Origin: Zygnema cylindricum
Lineage: Eukaryota > Streptophyta > Zygnematophyceae > Zygnematales > Zygnemataceae
Assembly: GCA_037447655.1 (NCBI GenBank)
Contig: JBBHKE010000608.1
Coordinates: 1-64,000 of the forward strand
Direction: 5' to 3'
Length of the DNA stretch: 64,000 nt
Below are positions 35,415 to 44,842 of this stretch, in pieces. The first letter of the stretch is position 1; every line of letters starts with the position of its first letter. A program made the translations under genes and the position numbers. Under the pieces are notes generated by a model. It searched no databases and had not been told where the DNA came from. It was given only the letters and a program-made list of their open reading frames with translations.

Positions 35415-35613
35415 CAAGAGGAAGAAAGACGAAGGTAAACCTTATCGGAACTTTGGTGGAAAGAGAGGGAGAGGAAAAGAAAAAGGAGTTTTGAAAAAGG
35501 GTGTTTGCTTCTTTTGTAGAGAACCGGGTCACTATATGGAGGAGTGTCCTTGTTTGGAAGAACTTAGAAGTTGGAATGTGAAAGAAGAGGAAGAAGGGGA
35601 AGAGGATGAAGAG
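35415..35613 (+). pseudogene. displaced gag 3' fragment (zinc knuckle) inside element B
   Basis: The open frame 35374-35694 covers KKDEGKPYRNFGGKRGRGK, the knuckle CFFCREPGHYMEEC, and the acidic EEEEGEEDEE run. It is a second copy of 36687-36880 wedged between two LTR pieces. In this copy the knuckle and acidic tail are in one frame, which reveals the ancestral arrangement. Confidence 0.85.
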
Positions 35614-35823
35614 ATATTGTCCAAAACACATATTGAAGCTTTGCATTTTGTGGTGGAACTGAGCACACAGAAGGTCTTCTCTTCACAGGGGTGAAGGTAT
35701 ATTGGGGTTTTTATTGTCAAGGGATCATTTTTTTGGGTTTATATCAACTTGGAGTCGGCACTATCTAGATTAGCTTCTTTTGGATCTGCGAATTCTGTGG
35801 GCAATGGAGCCCATAGAATTTCA
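35614..35823 (+). repeat. second LTR 3' fragment of element B
   Basis: Starts at ATATTGTCC, matching LTR positions 35255 onward and 38692 onward, and ends CATAGAATTTCA, the true LTR end. Confidence 0.85.
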
Positions 35824-36844
35824 AGTTATGGGCCCACCATCTAGGGTGCCTATGTTCGATGGAACAGACTTCACTTATTGGGAGTTTATTATGGAGGGAT
35901 TGCTTTTCGAGAAGCACTTATGGGGAATTGTTTTGGGACAAGTGAGATGTCCGCCACCTGGCTTTGGAGGAGCTTACTGTGGAGAACCATCTGAGGCTGT
36001 CCAGAATATCAACCGGAGTTCAAATGCAACGAAAGGTGAAGGGAAAAATATTGTGATGGAAGGGGGAAAAGGGGAGAAGGATAAAGGGACACTTATGGTG
36101 AGGGGAGCTATGCTCTCCGCCACATCTTCACTTAGAGGGGTTATAAGTATAACTCAAGAAAATGATAGTAAAATTTGGGAGTATAAAAACACTATAGCAA
36201 AACATCTTATACTTAGATATGTGTCTAAGTCCATAGCTATCACTCATTTAAGTCTTACCAAGTCTTCGGAAATATGGAAAACACTAAGGCAGATTTATAA
36301 GAGTGAGACTATTCAGAGGCAGCAGTTAGTATAACAGGAAATAGAGGCCTATGTTTATAAAGGCGGTAACATTATAGAGTTTTGCAATGATATTGCTGCG
36401 TTATATGTTGAGCTTGCTAGTGCGGGGTATGTAGAATCTGAGGAGAGAAAGATCAATACACTACTCATGAAACTCCCAGATGAGTACGAAAACATCATTA
36501 ATCGTATGCAGGCAATGGATGGCTCTTCATGGACTTGGAGCTTTACCATGGGGATAATTCTTGTGAGGGAAAGCACTTTGGAGCTTCGTAGGGGAAGTGA
36601 GAGGGTAACTGCATTTACAGCTGGTGGTGATTGGCGGAAGCGTGATGAGAGGAACGGCGATGACGAGCGGAAGCGTGATGAGAGGAAGAAAGACGAAGGC
36701 AAACCTTATCGGAACTTTGGTGGAAAGAGAGGGAGAGGAAAAGAAAGGGGAGCTTTGAAAAAGGGTGTTTGCTTCTTTTGTAGAGAACCGGGTCACTATA
36801 TAGAGGAGTGTCCTTGTTTGGAAGAACTTGAAGTTGGAATGTGA
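35803..36844 (+). pseudogene. gag-like protein of element B with zinc knuckle
   Basis: The frame opens at ATG 35803 inside the LTR end, reads MEPIEFQVMGPPSRVP through the primer-binding site, and has the gag block FDGTDFTYWEF. One in-frame TAA at 36332-36334 interrupts it; the same position is Lys in element D. It then continues through KLPDEYENII to the knuckle CFFCREPGHYIEEC (~36772-36813). A one-base deletion near 36829 puts the acidic tail in another frame, and a TGA follows at 36842-36844. Role: particle formation and RNA packaging. Confidence 0.82.
35825..35838 (+). other. primer-binding site matching the anticodon arm of initiator tRNA-Met
   Basis: GTTATGGGCCCACC lies one base after the LTR end. 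Its complement GGTGGGCCCATAAC is the anticodon stem-loop of plant initiator tRNA-Met (anticodon CAU inside). The usual plant copia site TGGTATCAGAGC is absent. Such a site implies a half-tRNA primer, as established for Drosophila copia and yeast Ty5. Confidence 0.8.
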
Positions 36845-37908
36845 AAGAGGAGGAAGAAGGGGAAGAGGATGAAGAGGATGAAGAAATTTTGGAGCTTCTT
36901 CACATCGGTAGAATGGAGAAGAGAGAGAAGTACACAGAAATTTCACGAAAGCAACGATGTGCTTTTGGAGGTATAAGGGAAGTAAAAGGAAGGGAGGTAC
37001 TTGAGGGAGTTAGAAATGATGAAGATGTCAAGGAGTGTAAAAAGTATAAGTTAGAAATTAGAAAGTCAGATCTAGAATCTATAATTGAAAAAGGGAAAAG
37101 TAAAAATAATGAGGATAATTTTATAGATATTTTGGAAACAGAAAACTGGTCGCAAAGGGAGACTTCAACGGATTTCGAGGAAAGGGGAAAAGTAAATCTA
37201 GAGGGGGTTTTTAAAGATAGGGGAGAAGAGGAATATTTAATGAAAGGTTTAGGGGAGGAGAAATTTTTATTGGAAATAAAAATAGAAAGTGATAGCGGAA
37301 AGAATTCCATGGGAGAGAGTGAGGAAAGTTCAAAAAATGGGATGAGTATCAAGGATAAAAATATGAGTACGGAAGACGTAGATCTTATGAGGAACTTAGC
37401 GGGGATACTTGTTTTTTCGAAAAATTTGGGGGGTAATGGACTTGACATCACTAATGGGAGTGATGCCATCTATGAAGGTGCGCCTGTAAAAGGGTTAGCA
37501 TTAGGGTGTGTGTTGCAGATTGAGGATGTGGCTGGTTGTTTGAATTGCAAGAGGGAAATCGGATTTTGTGTGGATGGAAAAGTGATGAGGTGGATAAAAT
37601 CTTTGCTCGGATTTATAAAAAGTGAGATGCTAAATAAAATGTGTGATCAGCAAGATGGAATGTTAATTTCAGCTCATCTAATAGACCTTTTAAAATATGA
37701 GGGTATATTCTTAAAGTTTAATTATAGGAAAAGAACGAGAAAAAAAAAAAAAGGGGGGATTTTGTTTTTGTTGTTTTTATTTAGTCGGAGTTGGCGCAAT
37801 AGAAGACTAGAAAATAAGGGGAGTGTTAAATTTGAGTATTTTCTAGGTCTGAATTTATTCTATGTGTTTGTCAGATGGTCTTGTCTAAGTCATCCATACT
37901 TGTCGTAG
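36841..37908 (+). CDS. RT/RNase H-derived, non-catalytic C-terminal domain of element B
   Basis: Open for ~355 codons (first codon GTG; it was originally the continuation of gag). It begins with an acidic Glu/Asp run, followed by a Lys/Glu-rich region. Spaced blocks match copia RT-RNase H in order: GLGEEKFLLEIKIE (cf. DLGKAKYILGIQME in A), LGGNGLDITNGSDAIYEG (cf. LGGEHTDITTWSDATYGD), VLQIEDVAGCLNCKRE, and WIKSLLGFIKSEML. The YVDD and EAEYMA blocks are absent and CDNQ is CDQQ, so no catalysis is expected. The frame runs through the PPT into the LTR. Element D carries the same domain, also open. Function unknown. Confidence 0.7.
   Translation: MKEEEEGEEDEEDEEILELLHIGRMEKREKYTEISRKQRCAFGGIREVKGREVLEGVRNDEDVKECKKYKLEIRKSDLESIIEKGKSKNNEDNFIDILETENWSQRETSTDFEERGKVNLEGVFKDRGEEEYLMKGLGEEKFLLEIKIESDSGKNSMGESEESSKNGMSIKDKNMSTEDVDLMRNLAGILVFSKNLGGNGLDITNGSDAIYEGAPVKGLALGCVLQIEDVAGCLNCKREIGFCVDGKVMRWIKSLLGFIKSEMLNKMCDQQDGMLISAHLIDLLKYEGIFLKFNYRKRTRKKKKGGILFLLFLFSRSWRNRRLENKGSVKFEYFLGLNLFYVFVRWSCLSHPYLS
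37811..37823 (+). other. polypurine tract of element B
   Basis: AAAATAAGGGGAG immediately before LTR start TGTTAAA. Confidence 0.85.
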
Positions 37909-38007
37909 TCACTGGAAGACAGAGATAGCCATGGCTGCCCCATAGTCAAAAAGAAGAAACAGGCAAAAATAGGCAGGAAAACTGATAGGTGGCCAAAATG
38001 TTGCTGT

Positions 38008-38076
38008 TAACCGGATTTGAACCAGGGTCTGTGGTTCACTTTACAGACGTAAGCCTTATCCAATAAGGCGTTACCG
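38008..38076 (-). other. antisense tRNA-like module in 3' LTR of B
   Basis: Identical to the module in the 5' LTR. Confidence 0.6.
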
Positions 38077-38516
38077 AAACAGTACACGTGACGGAATTCA
38101 TAAATATATAAATATTAACGCCACAGCTAATTAACAGCAGACTAACCAAAAGGAGCAATTTCTGCATGTACGCGAATCTGAACCGTGTAAAATATGTTTT
38201 GATCGGACGGCCGGCATTATAGCCGCCACGCGAAGTGAGCTTTTGGCGGCATACGGAGATAGCGTCACGCGGTGCCACGTGGCGCCACATTATTTGATAC
38301 CGGAGAAGATGGGAGGAGGAACCATGGCTTCCGATTTGACAGGTGTCACCTTGTAGACCTTGTCGTACAATGGACGTACAATAAGTACATCGCCCATTGT
38401 ACCTTCTTGTACTTTATAGTGTTCCTATTGGACTAGGGTTTAGTAGTAGGTAGTCGTGAGTAGGCAGACCAAGACTTAGTGATATTTAGGTACCTCTCTC
38501 TAAGAGAGCTTGTAAC

Positions 38517-38551
38517 TATAAAAGGTCATCTTTGACCAGCCATAACTTAAT
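38517..38551 (+). promoter_or_regulatory. TATA box and leader hairpins, 3' LTR of B
   Basis: Same TATAAAA and GGTCATCTTTGACC as in the 5' LTR; could drive read-out into flanking DNA. Confidence 0.6.
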
Positions 38552-38892
38552 GCTCGGGTGAGCAAAGTCACTGATTCTTTTTGCTGCGGACTCAGGGGAG
38601 TCTAAGCTACACAAGGGTGTAGTCGGTCAGAGTCTTTGCGTGCCAGGGTGGCACTTATTCAGTGGGAAAGTCAAAGTGGGAAATATTGTCCAAAACACAT
38701 ATTGAAGCTTTGCATTTTGTGGTGGAACTGAGCACACAGAAGGTCTTCTCTTCACAGGGGTGAAGGTATATTGGAGTTCTTATTGTCAAGGGATCATTTA
38801 TTTGGGTTTATATCAGCTTGGAGTCGGCACTATCTAGATTAGCTTCTTTTGGATCTGCGAATTCTGTGGGCAATGGAGCCCATAGAATTTCA

Positions 38893-39019
38893 TCTAGCTC
38901 CCTCTCCAACCTTTAGTGACTAAAACAAGTGTGGGGGCTTAGAGAAGGGAGTTAGAGGCACACTGCCTCTACTTTTTTTCCTATCCTAATAAAGACCTAG
39001 AAAATACTCAATATCAACA
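38893..39019 (-). mobile_element. 5' end of LTR H, split by element B
   Basis: Minus strand starts TGTTGATATTGAG at 39019 and carries the group's block to CCTCTCC/GAGCTAGA. The LTR resumes at 34379 going down, past the element B insertion. Confidence 0.75.
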
Positions 39020-39423
39020 TAAAACACCAAGGCGGCCATTCCGGAATCCCGGCTCGCACCACTACCGTCGATCAATGTCGGCTTTTGATATGGACCGTCG
39101 AAATAAATGTTCGTACCATTAAAATTCGTACGGTATTTAAAGTACAGTAGGTTCTATACTTTACGATTTTGTTCTAGCAATTAAATCGAATGTTGCGCTT
39201 GTATTTATTTAAATATCTTTCATACCCTATGTATTTTAGCATTGGTCCTAGGCAATTGGATAAAGGTAACGTCTACGGGCGACTTGACGGACGGTAAGTA
39301 CCACGATCAATTCCTAGGTCCGTCAGAATCCTTTTGGTAAATCTACCCTATCTGCTACCTGTCAATCTAGACAACTTAGGCATCCATGACTCTAGCTCCC
39401 TCTTTAGCCTTCAGTGACTACAA
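39020..39423 (-). mobile_element. middle part of the 3' LTR of element D
   Basis: Contains CCAAGGCGGCCATTCCGG, also present at 44716-44735 in the other LTR of D. Joined to 40935-41028 once insertion C is discounted. Confidence 0.65.
39244..39323 (+). other. tRNA-like module (antisense to LTR of D)
   Basis: TTGGATAAAGGTAACGTCT, arm CGTCT..GGACG, then CACGATCAATTCCTAGG. Antisense to its minus-oriented LTR. Confidence 0.5.
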
Positions 39424-39428
39424 CAAGT

Positions 39429-40934
39429 TGTTGTTCATAGCCCTTTTCAGCCATGAATGTCCCTCGGAAGCACCACATACTACCCCAAAACAGCCTCATT
39501 TGATTCCACTCAGAATTATACAAAATAACCAAACCAAGCTGAAACTACTCAAACCAGATAGTTCCTAGTCCACTAAGTATTCCCACCAAATTTCATATAA
39601 TAATACAAAACCGAATAATCACAACACTCAGTCAAAGTTGCAGAAAAACAGCATGCCAGAACTTTGATAAATATGACCAACTTCACAATGAAGTCCCAAT
39701 CAAATAAGACACACAATAGGTCTGCAAATTTGCCACAATTTTTCCCACACAAGGAGGAACACACATGCAAAATTTCAGATAATTCTGCAAATAAAAATGA
39801 GAGCAATTCTCAGATGAAATTCCCAGAAATGAGCAGAAACAGTTTCTGTCCAAAAAGTTCCTAAACCTGAAAAATGACTAAGTCCTACAAATATACACTA
39901 GAGCTTACTAATGTATGTACGGAGGCATACCAGCCGTACGTAATAAATCAACTACCTGTATTAATGTGAGTATATCCTAATACTTCGAGATATGTCAGAA
40001 TGAATAAATCCACACTAATAATTAATGCAAGTAGGACAAAAACATTGTTGTAACTATTTACAAACCTTACGAATTTTGTCAAATGAATTTGGACGGTCAC
40101 TGATAAATAATATGTGATGGACGCGATTTCGCGTCCCTCACCAAATTGACCAAACTGACGGCGCTGCTGTCCGTAGCTCCGGTGGAGTCCAATCCATCAC
40201 ATGTTGACCCCCGCATTATGTTTCGTACGGCCAACATACAATGACAGCACAGTCGATATTTCTCTTCCAAAAATGACGGCGGACTCCGTCCGCCTTCCAC
40301 GTATTCTTTCATCACCGAAGATGAACCTCCACGTGTAAATCCGGTCCCCAAAAATGAAACTGTACTTTTCCATCGGGAAAACCAATCTTCACTTCCTCAC
40401 GGAGTGACACGTGTATCAGAAGTGTACCGCCGTCCATTTCCCTTTACGGAAATCGTACTTTTCGTCTATCTTTATTCTCGTCACTTGAATTCCAATTCCG
40501 TACGTTCTAATACACTTAGTACATAGTTTACAAGCTGCTATGACTGCGATGTGACCAGCGCAGCATGGCAGCAGAATATCTTTTTCATACACGCTGCTAT
40601 GGCTGCGGTGTGATCAGCGCAGCATGGCAGCATAGCAATGTGATATAGAGAGGACTAAAGGTTTCCAAAAAGCAACACTCCCCCAAACCTTTAGACTCTC
40701 TCAACCACTGAGTCGACATTCCTCCCTTCTTCCCTTTTGTTCAACCGTTACTCAAATAATTCCGTACATCCCAACACAATTAGTATCATTACTCCCCCAA
40801 TTCGCATATCCTTTCAAACCTCCACTGTAAATCCAGATTGCATACAAAATATAAACCGCGTAATGTACTCACGGAACATTGTGTACGCACGAAACGTCGC
40901 GTACGCACGAAACTCATTTTCCAAAAAACCAACA
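39429..40934 (-). mobile_element. insertion C: internally deleted LTR element, TSD CAAGT
   Basis: Flanked by CAAGT at 39424-39428 and 40935-40939, inside an LTR of element D. On the minus strand it starts TGTTGGTTTTTTGGAAA (5' LTR stub), has a PPT (CTCCCCCAAACC on +, 40678-40689), and then an LTR of 1249 bp from 40677 (TGTTGCTTTTTGGAAACC) down to 39429. Most of the interior and the 5' LTR are gone. The LTR includes a GCTGCTATG/GCAGCATGG inverted-repeat block (40540-40640). Confidence 0.75.
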
Positions 40935-41028
40935 CAAGTGTGGGGGCTTGGAGAAGGGAGTTGGAGGCAGACTGCCTCTGCCTTTTCCCTCTCCTAATAG
41001 AGATCTAATAAAGACACAAATGTCAACA
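40935..41028 (-). mobile_element. 5' end of the 3' LTR of element D
   Basis: Minus strand TGTTGACATTTGTG, preceded by PPT AAAGTAAGGAGAG (41029-41041 on the complementary strand). Confidence 0.75.
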
Positions 41029-41046
41029 CTCTCCTTACTTTCTAGT

Positions 41047-41904
41047 CTATTTTCTTTTCAGCTCCCACATAAAAGAAACAAACACCCTCTTCCCCTTTTT
41101 CTTTTTTCTTTTCCTTTTCCTTTCATAAAACTTTAAGACAATACCCTCATATTTTAAAAGGTCCATTAGATGTGCTGAAATAAACATTCCATCTTGCTGA
41201 TCACACATTTTATTTAGCATCCCACTTTTCATAAATCCGAGCAAAGATTTTATCCACCTCGTCTCTTTTCCATCTACATAAAATCCGATTTCCCTCTTGC
41301 AGTTCAAACAGCGAGCCCCATCTCCAATATGTAACATACACCTAGATGCTATCTCTTTTACAGGCACACCTTCATAAATGGCATCACTCCCATTAGTGAG
41401 GTCAAAGCCAATACCCCCCAAACTTATTCTTAAATCAAGAGTCCCCACTAAGTTCCTCATAAAATCTACATCTTCCGTACTAATATTTTTATCCATGATA
41501 CTCACCCTATTTTTTGAACTTTCCTCACTCTCTCTCATGGAATTCTTTCTACTATCACTTTCTGACTTTATTCCCAGTAAATATTTCTCCTCCCCTAAAC
41601 CTTTCATTAAATATTTCTCTTCTCCCCTATCTTTTAAAATCCCCTCTAGTTTTACTTCTCCCCTTTCCTCGGAATCCGTTGAACTTTCCCTATCCGACCA
41701 GTTTTTTGTTTCCAACATATCTATAAAATTATCCTCATTATTTCTAACTCCCTCAAGTACCTTCCTTCCCTTTAGTTCCATGATACCTCCAAAAGCACAC
41801 TGTTGATTTCGTAGAATTTCTATGTACTTTTCTCTCTTCTCCGATGTGAAGAAGCTCCATAATTTCTTCATCCTCTTTCTCCTCTTCCCCTTTTTCCTCC
41901 TCAT
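41047..41904 (-). CDS. RT/RNase H-derived, non-catalytic domain of element D
   Basis: 285 open codons with the same block order as in element B: acidic/basic lead-in, GLGEEKYLLGIKSE, LGGIGFDLTNGSDAIYEG, CLNCKREIGFYVDG, WIKSLLGFMKSGML, and MCDQQDG. It ends with a Lys-rich tail and a stop ten bases from the PPT. Catalytic residues of RT and RNase H are absent. The upstream gag of this element has several stops while this domain is open. Confidence 0.7.
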   Translation of the reverse strand: MRRKKGKRRKRMKKLWSFFTSEKREKYIEILRNQQCAFGGIMELKGRKVLEGVRNNEDNFIDMLETKNWSDRESSTDSEERGEVKLEGILKDRGEEKYLMKGLGEEKYLLGIKSESDSRKNSMRESEESSKNRVSIMDKNISTEDVDFMRNLVGTLDLRISLGGIGFDLTNGSDAIYEGVPVKEIASRCMLHIGDGARCLNCKREIGFYVDGKETRWIKSLLGFMKSGMLNKMCDQQDGMFISAHLMDLLKYEGIVLKFYERKRKRKKKKGKRVFVSFMWELKRK

Positions 41905-41907
41905 TCA

Positions 41908-41912
41908 CATAC
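41908..41912. other. target-site duplication ATACC (left) of solo LTR
   Basis: ATACC here and at 43020-43024. Confidence 0.85.
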
Positions 41913-42088
41913 CTCTTGAAAAAGGTATTTAATAGTCTATCTTTTTAGTCAGTCTATGGGCATTCTACAATGTTCTCATACTTGTCGTAGTCACTGAGAG
42001 TTGTCAGACACCCATGGCTGCCTCAGGACAGGCAAAAGACAGAGCTATTGCAAAATATAGATTGCCGGAACCAGGGTCAAAGATTGCC

Positions 42089-42170
42089 GGAACCAGGATT
42101 TGACTCTGTGACCTCTGAACATATCAGACATACGGATAGACGTCCTCTTTATCCAGTAGGTCTTATTCAA
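42089..42170 (-). other. antisense tRNA-like module in solo LTR
   Basis: Minus strand CTGGATAAAGAGGACGTC, then an arm, then AGAGTCAAATCCTGG. Confidence 0.5.
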
Positions 42171-42787
42171 ACGATACCAATGTCATATATGATGAAAATA
42201 TATAAAGTGACGCAACGACACATTTCAACGAAATGAAACATTGAAACGTACAATACCTCACGAAATATTGTACCGCACGAAATGAACGAAACGAAATCAA
42301 ATGTCGTTTCGCGATCAACGGTTCGCAAAGTACGACGCATTATTTCAACAGTCACACGGGATGACGACCGTATAAATTCAACGGTCAACACGGAAATACG
42401 ATAGTTGAATTTCAACAGTTAACATTATCCGGCGCGCCATCAAATCGAACGCCCGACATTGATCGCCGAATTACAAACGGACGGCACAAGTGAGTGCTGA
42501 CACGCAGGAAAGATTTTTTTCTAAGAGCACTTCGCCAAAGTAGAAAAAGATGACACGTGGCACCATCCTATAGGATGCTGAAAAAAAAAGGACAGAATGG
42601 AGACAACTTATTTGCCACGTGGTAGACCGAGAGTGGTGCCAAATATTTCCGTACATAAAGTACGGCAGCTGCCGTACTTTGTATGTACATTATGTAGTCT
42701 ATAGTAGTTTGATTGCTTTAGAGGGCTATGAGTAGGTTTTTATGACTTAGCTTTTTTTTGAAAGCCCTCTCTCCTAGAGGCCATCTC

Positions 42788-42808
42788 TATAAATTCGTTG
42801 TCTTTGAA
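42788..42808 (+). promoter_or_regulatory. TATA and leader hairpin of solo LTR
   Basis: CTATAAA then TTCGTTGTCTTTGAA; the stem is different in sequence but equivalent in position. Confidence 0.5.
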
Positions 42809-43024
42809 TAGCCATAACTTAATGCTCACGTGAGCAAATTGAGTGATTCATTTTTATGCGGACTAAGGTGAGTCCAAGCTACACAAGGGTGTAGTTAATC
42901 AGAGTTTTTGCGTGCAAGGGTGGCACCTATTCATTTCCAAAGTCAAAAGTGCAAATATTAATCTAGAGGCTTCATATAATTTGGACATTCTGTGTACCAA
43001 TGGAGGTCACATAATTACAATACC

Positions 43025-44065
43025 AACTTCTAAGTTCTTCCAAAGAAGGACACTCCTCAATATAGTGACCCGGTTTCCTTCAAGCGAAGCAAACCCTTTT
43101 TTTAAAAGCTCCCCTTTCTTTTCCTCTCCCTCTCTTTCCATCGAAGTTCCGATAAGGTTTACATTTGTCTTTCTTCCTCTCATCACGCTTCCGCTCGTCA
43201 CCGTCGTTCTTCTCATCACGCTTTCACCAGTGTTCTCATCACGCTTTCACCAGTCACCACCAATTGTAAATGCATTCACCCTGTTACTTCCCCTAATAAG
43301 CTCCAAAGTGATTTCCCTCACAATAATTATCCCCATGGTAATGCTCCAAGTCCATGAGGAGCCATCCATTCCCTGCATACGCAAAATAATGTGTTCGTAC
43401 TCATCTGGGAGTTTCATTATTAATGTATAAATCTTTCTCTCCTCAGATTTTACATAACCCGCATTAGCAAGCTCAACATATAACGCAGCAATATCATTGC
43501 AAAACTCTATCATGCTACCGCCTTTATAAACATAAGCCTCTATTTCTTGTTTTAGTAACTGCTGCCTCTGTTTAGTCTCACTCTTATAAATCTGAATTAG
43601 TGTTTCCCAGATTTCCAAAGACTAGGTTAGATTTAAAAGGGTGATAGCTTTGAACTTAGACACATATCTAACAATGAGATGTTTTGCTAAAGTGTTTTTA
43701 TATTCCTAAATTTTTCTGTCATTTTCTTCATTTTTTAGTTCAATTATAACCCTCACAAGTGGAACCGTAGCCAAGAGCCTAGCTCTCCTCACCATCGGTG
43801 TTGTTTTATCCTTCTCCTTTTTTCCCCCTTCCATGGTAATGACTTTCCCTTCACCTTCCGTTGCATCCTTACTCTGGTTGGTTTTATGGAAATCCCCAGA
43901 TGATTCTCTATAGTGAGTTCCTCCAAAACCCGATGGCGAACACCTCACTTGTCTTGAAACAATTCTCCATAAGTGCTTTTCGAAAAGCAATCCCTCCATC
44001 GTTAACTCTCAAAAATTGAAGTATGTTCCATCAAACAAAGGCACGCTAGATGGTGGGCCCATAAC
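43025..44065 (-). pseudogene. gag-like region of element D
   Basis: Minus strand 43999-43706 and 43618-43247 are in the same frame, with stops between them where B has Trp and Lys. KLPDEYEHII, EIWETL and the DGSSWTW block align with B. In the knuckle the second Cys codon is a stop. A short tandem duplication (TCACCAGTGTTCTCATCACG) lies near 43200-43250. Non-functional. Confidence 0.8.
44052..44065 (-). other. primer-binding site of element D (initiator tRNA-Met anticodon arm)
   Basis: Minus strand GTTATGGGCCCACC starts immediately after the LTR end (ATTACCA), as in element B. Confidence 0.8.
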
Positions 44066-44842
44066 TGGTAATTCTATGGGGGTCCATTCCCCCCCACATA
44101 ATTTGTAGGTTTAAAGAAGCTTATCGAGTAAGTGCCGAATCCAAGAGTATACAAACCCAAATGATTGACCCCTTGACAATCAAAACCCTAATACAACTTC
44201 AAACTTGTGAAATAAGACTTTCTGTGTGCTGAATTCCACCATAGAATGCAAAGTTAGAATAAGAGTTTTGGACACATTCACCCACTTTGACATTCCCTTA
44301 GAAATGCAGCCACTCTGGCGGGCAGAGAGCCTTACCAATTACACCCCTATGTAGCCTGGACTCCCCTGAGTGGGCAGCAAAATCAATCAATGAAAATGGT
44401 CAACTTAGTTAAATGTTATGGCTGCTCAAAGTTTGCCTTTTATACAAGGTGCTCTCTGAGAGATTGGCGGCTATCTACCAAAATATTCTAAGTCCTAAAA
44501 CCCCTCTCTAAACCCCCTAATACTAAGGTACGTACCAATTACATGATTGTACCGTAAAAGAAAGTACAGGTGTTGGAGTACTTTCTATAGGGTCCTTCCA
44601 TGACATCGTCATAATGTGACATTTGTCTCATCCGGAATTGTCATCTCGCCATCTGGAGATCCCGCAATCCTCTAGGTTATAGCCACGTGTCATCGGGAGT
44701 GGCGGTGCCCAAAAATGCCAAGGCGGCCATTCCGGAATCCCGGCTTGCACCACGGCCGTCGTTCAATGTTGGCTTTTGATACGGAATGTTGAAATAAATG
44801 TTCGTATCATTTATTTCGTACGGTATATAAAGTATACTAGAT
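44066..44842 (-). mobile_element. 5' LTR of element D, truncated at its 5' end
   Basis: Minus-oriented LTR ending at 44066. TATAAAAGGC at about 44437-44446 is followed by hairpin GGCAAACTTTGAGCAGCC (44420-44437). Cut at ~44842 by the junction to fragment E. Confidence 0.7.

Larger units (their letters stand above)
34380..38892 (+). mobile_element. element B: young non-autonomous copia-group LTR retrotransposon
   Basis: 4.5 kb with perfect 5-bp TSD TCTAG. Order: LTR 34380-35414 (lacking its last ~34 bp), a gag 3' fragment 35415-35613, an LTR 3' fragment 35614-35823, PBS 35825-35838, gag 35803-36844, tail ORF 36841-37823, PPT 37811-37823, LTR 37824-38892. Over about 1,035 shared bp the LTRs show one difference that I noticed, indicating recent insertion. 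No protease, integrase or active polymerase is encoded, so mobilisation must be in trans. It sits inside the older LTR H. Confidence 0.9.
37824..38892 (+). repeat. 3' LTR of element B (complete, 1069 bp)
   Basis: TGTTAAATTTGAG to CATAGAATTTCA, followed by TSD TCTAG. It contains an ATG (GCAATGGAGCCC) 21 bp before its end, the gag start codon in the 5' copy. Confidence 0.92.
41913..43019 (+). mobile_element. solo LTR inside element D
   Basis: 1107 bp, TCTTGAAAAAGG (family TGTTGA start with one change) to AATTACA, flanked by ATACC. Carries CCATGGCTGCC (42013), an antisense tRNA-like module, TATAAAT (42789-42795) and hairpin TTCGTTGTCTTTGAA. Discounting it and one ATACC joins the gag and tail domains of D at the point where B's are joined. 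Probably arose by LTR-LTR recombination. Confidence 0.88.
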
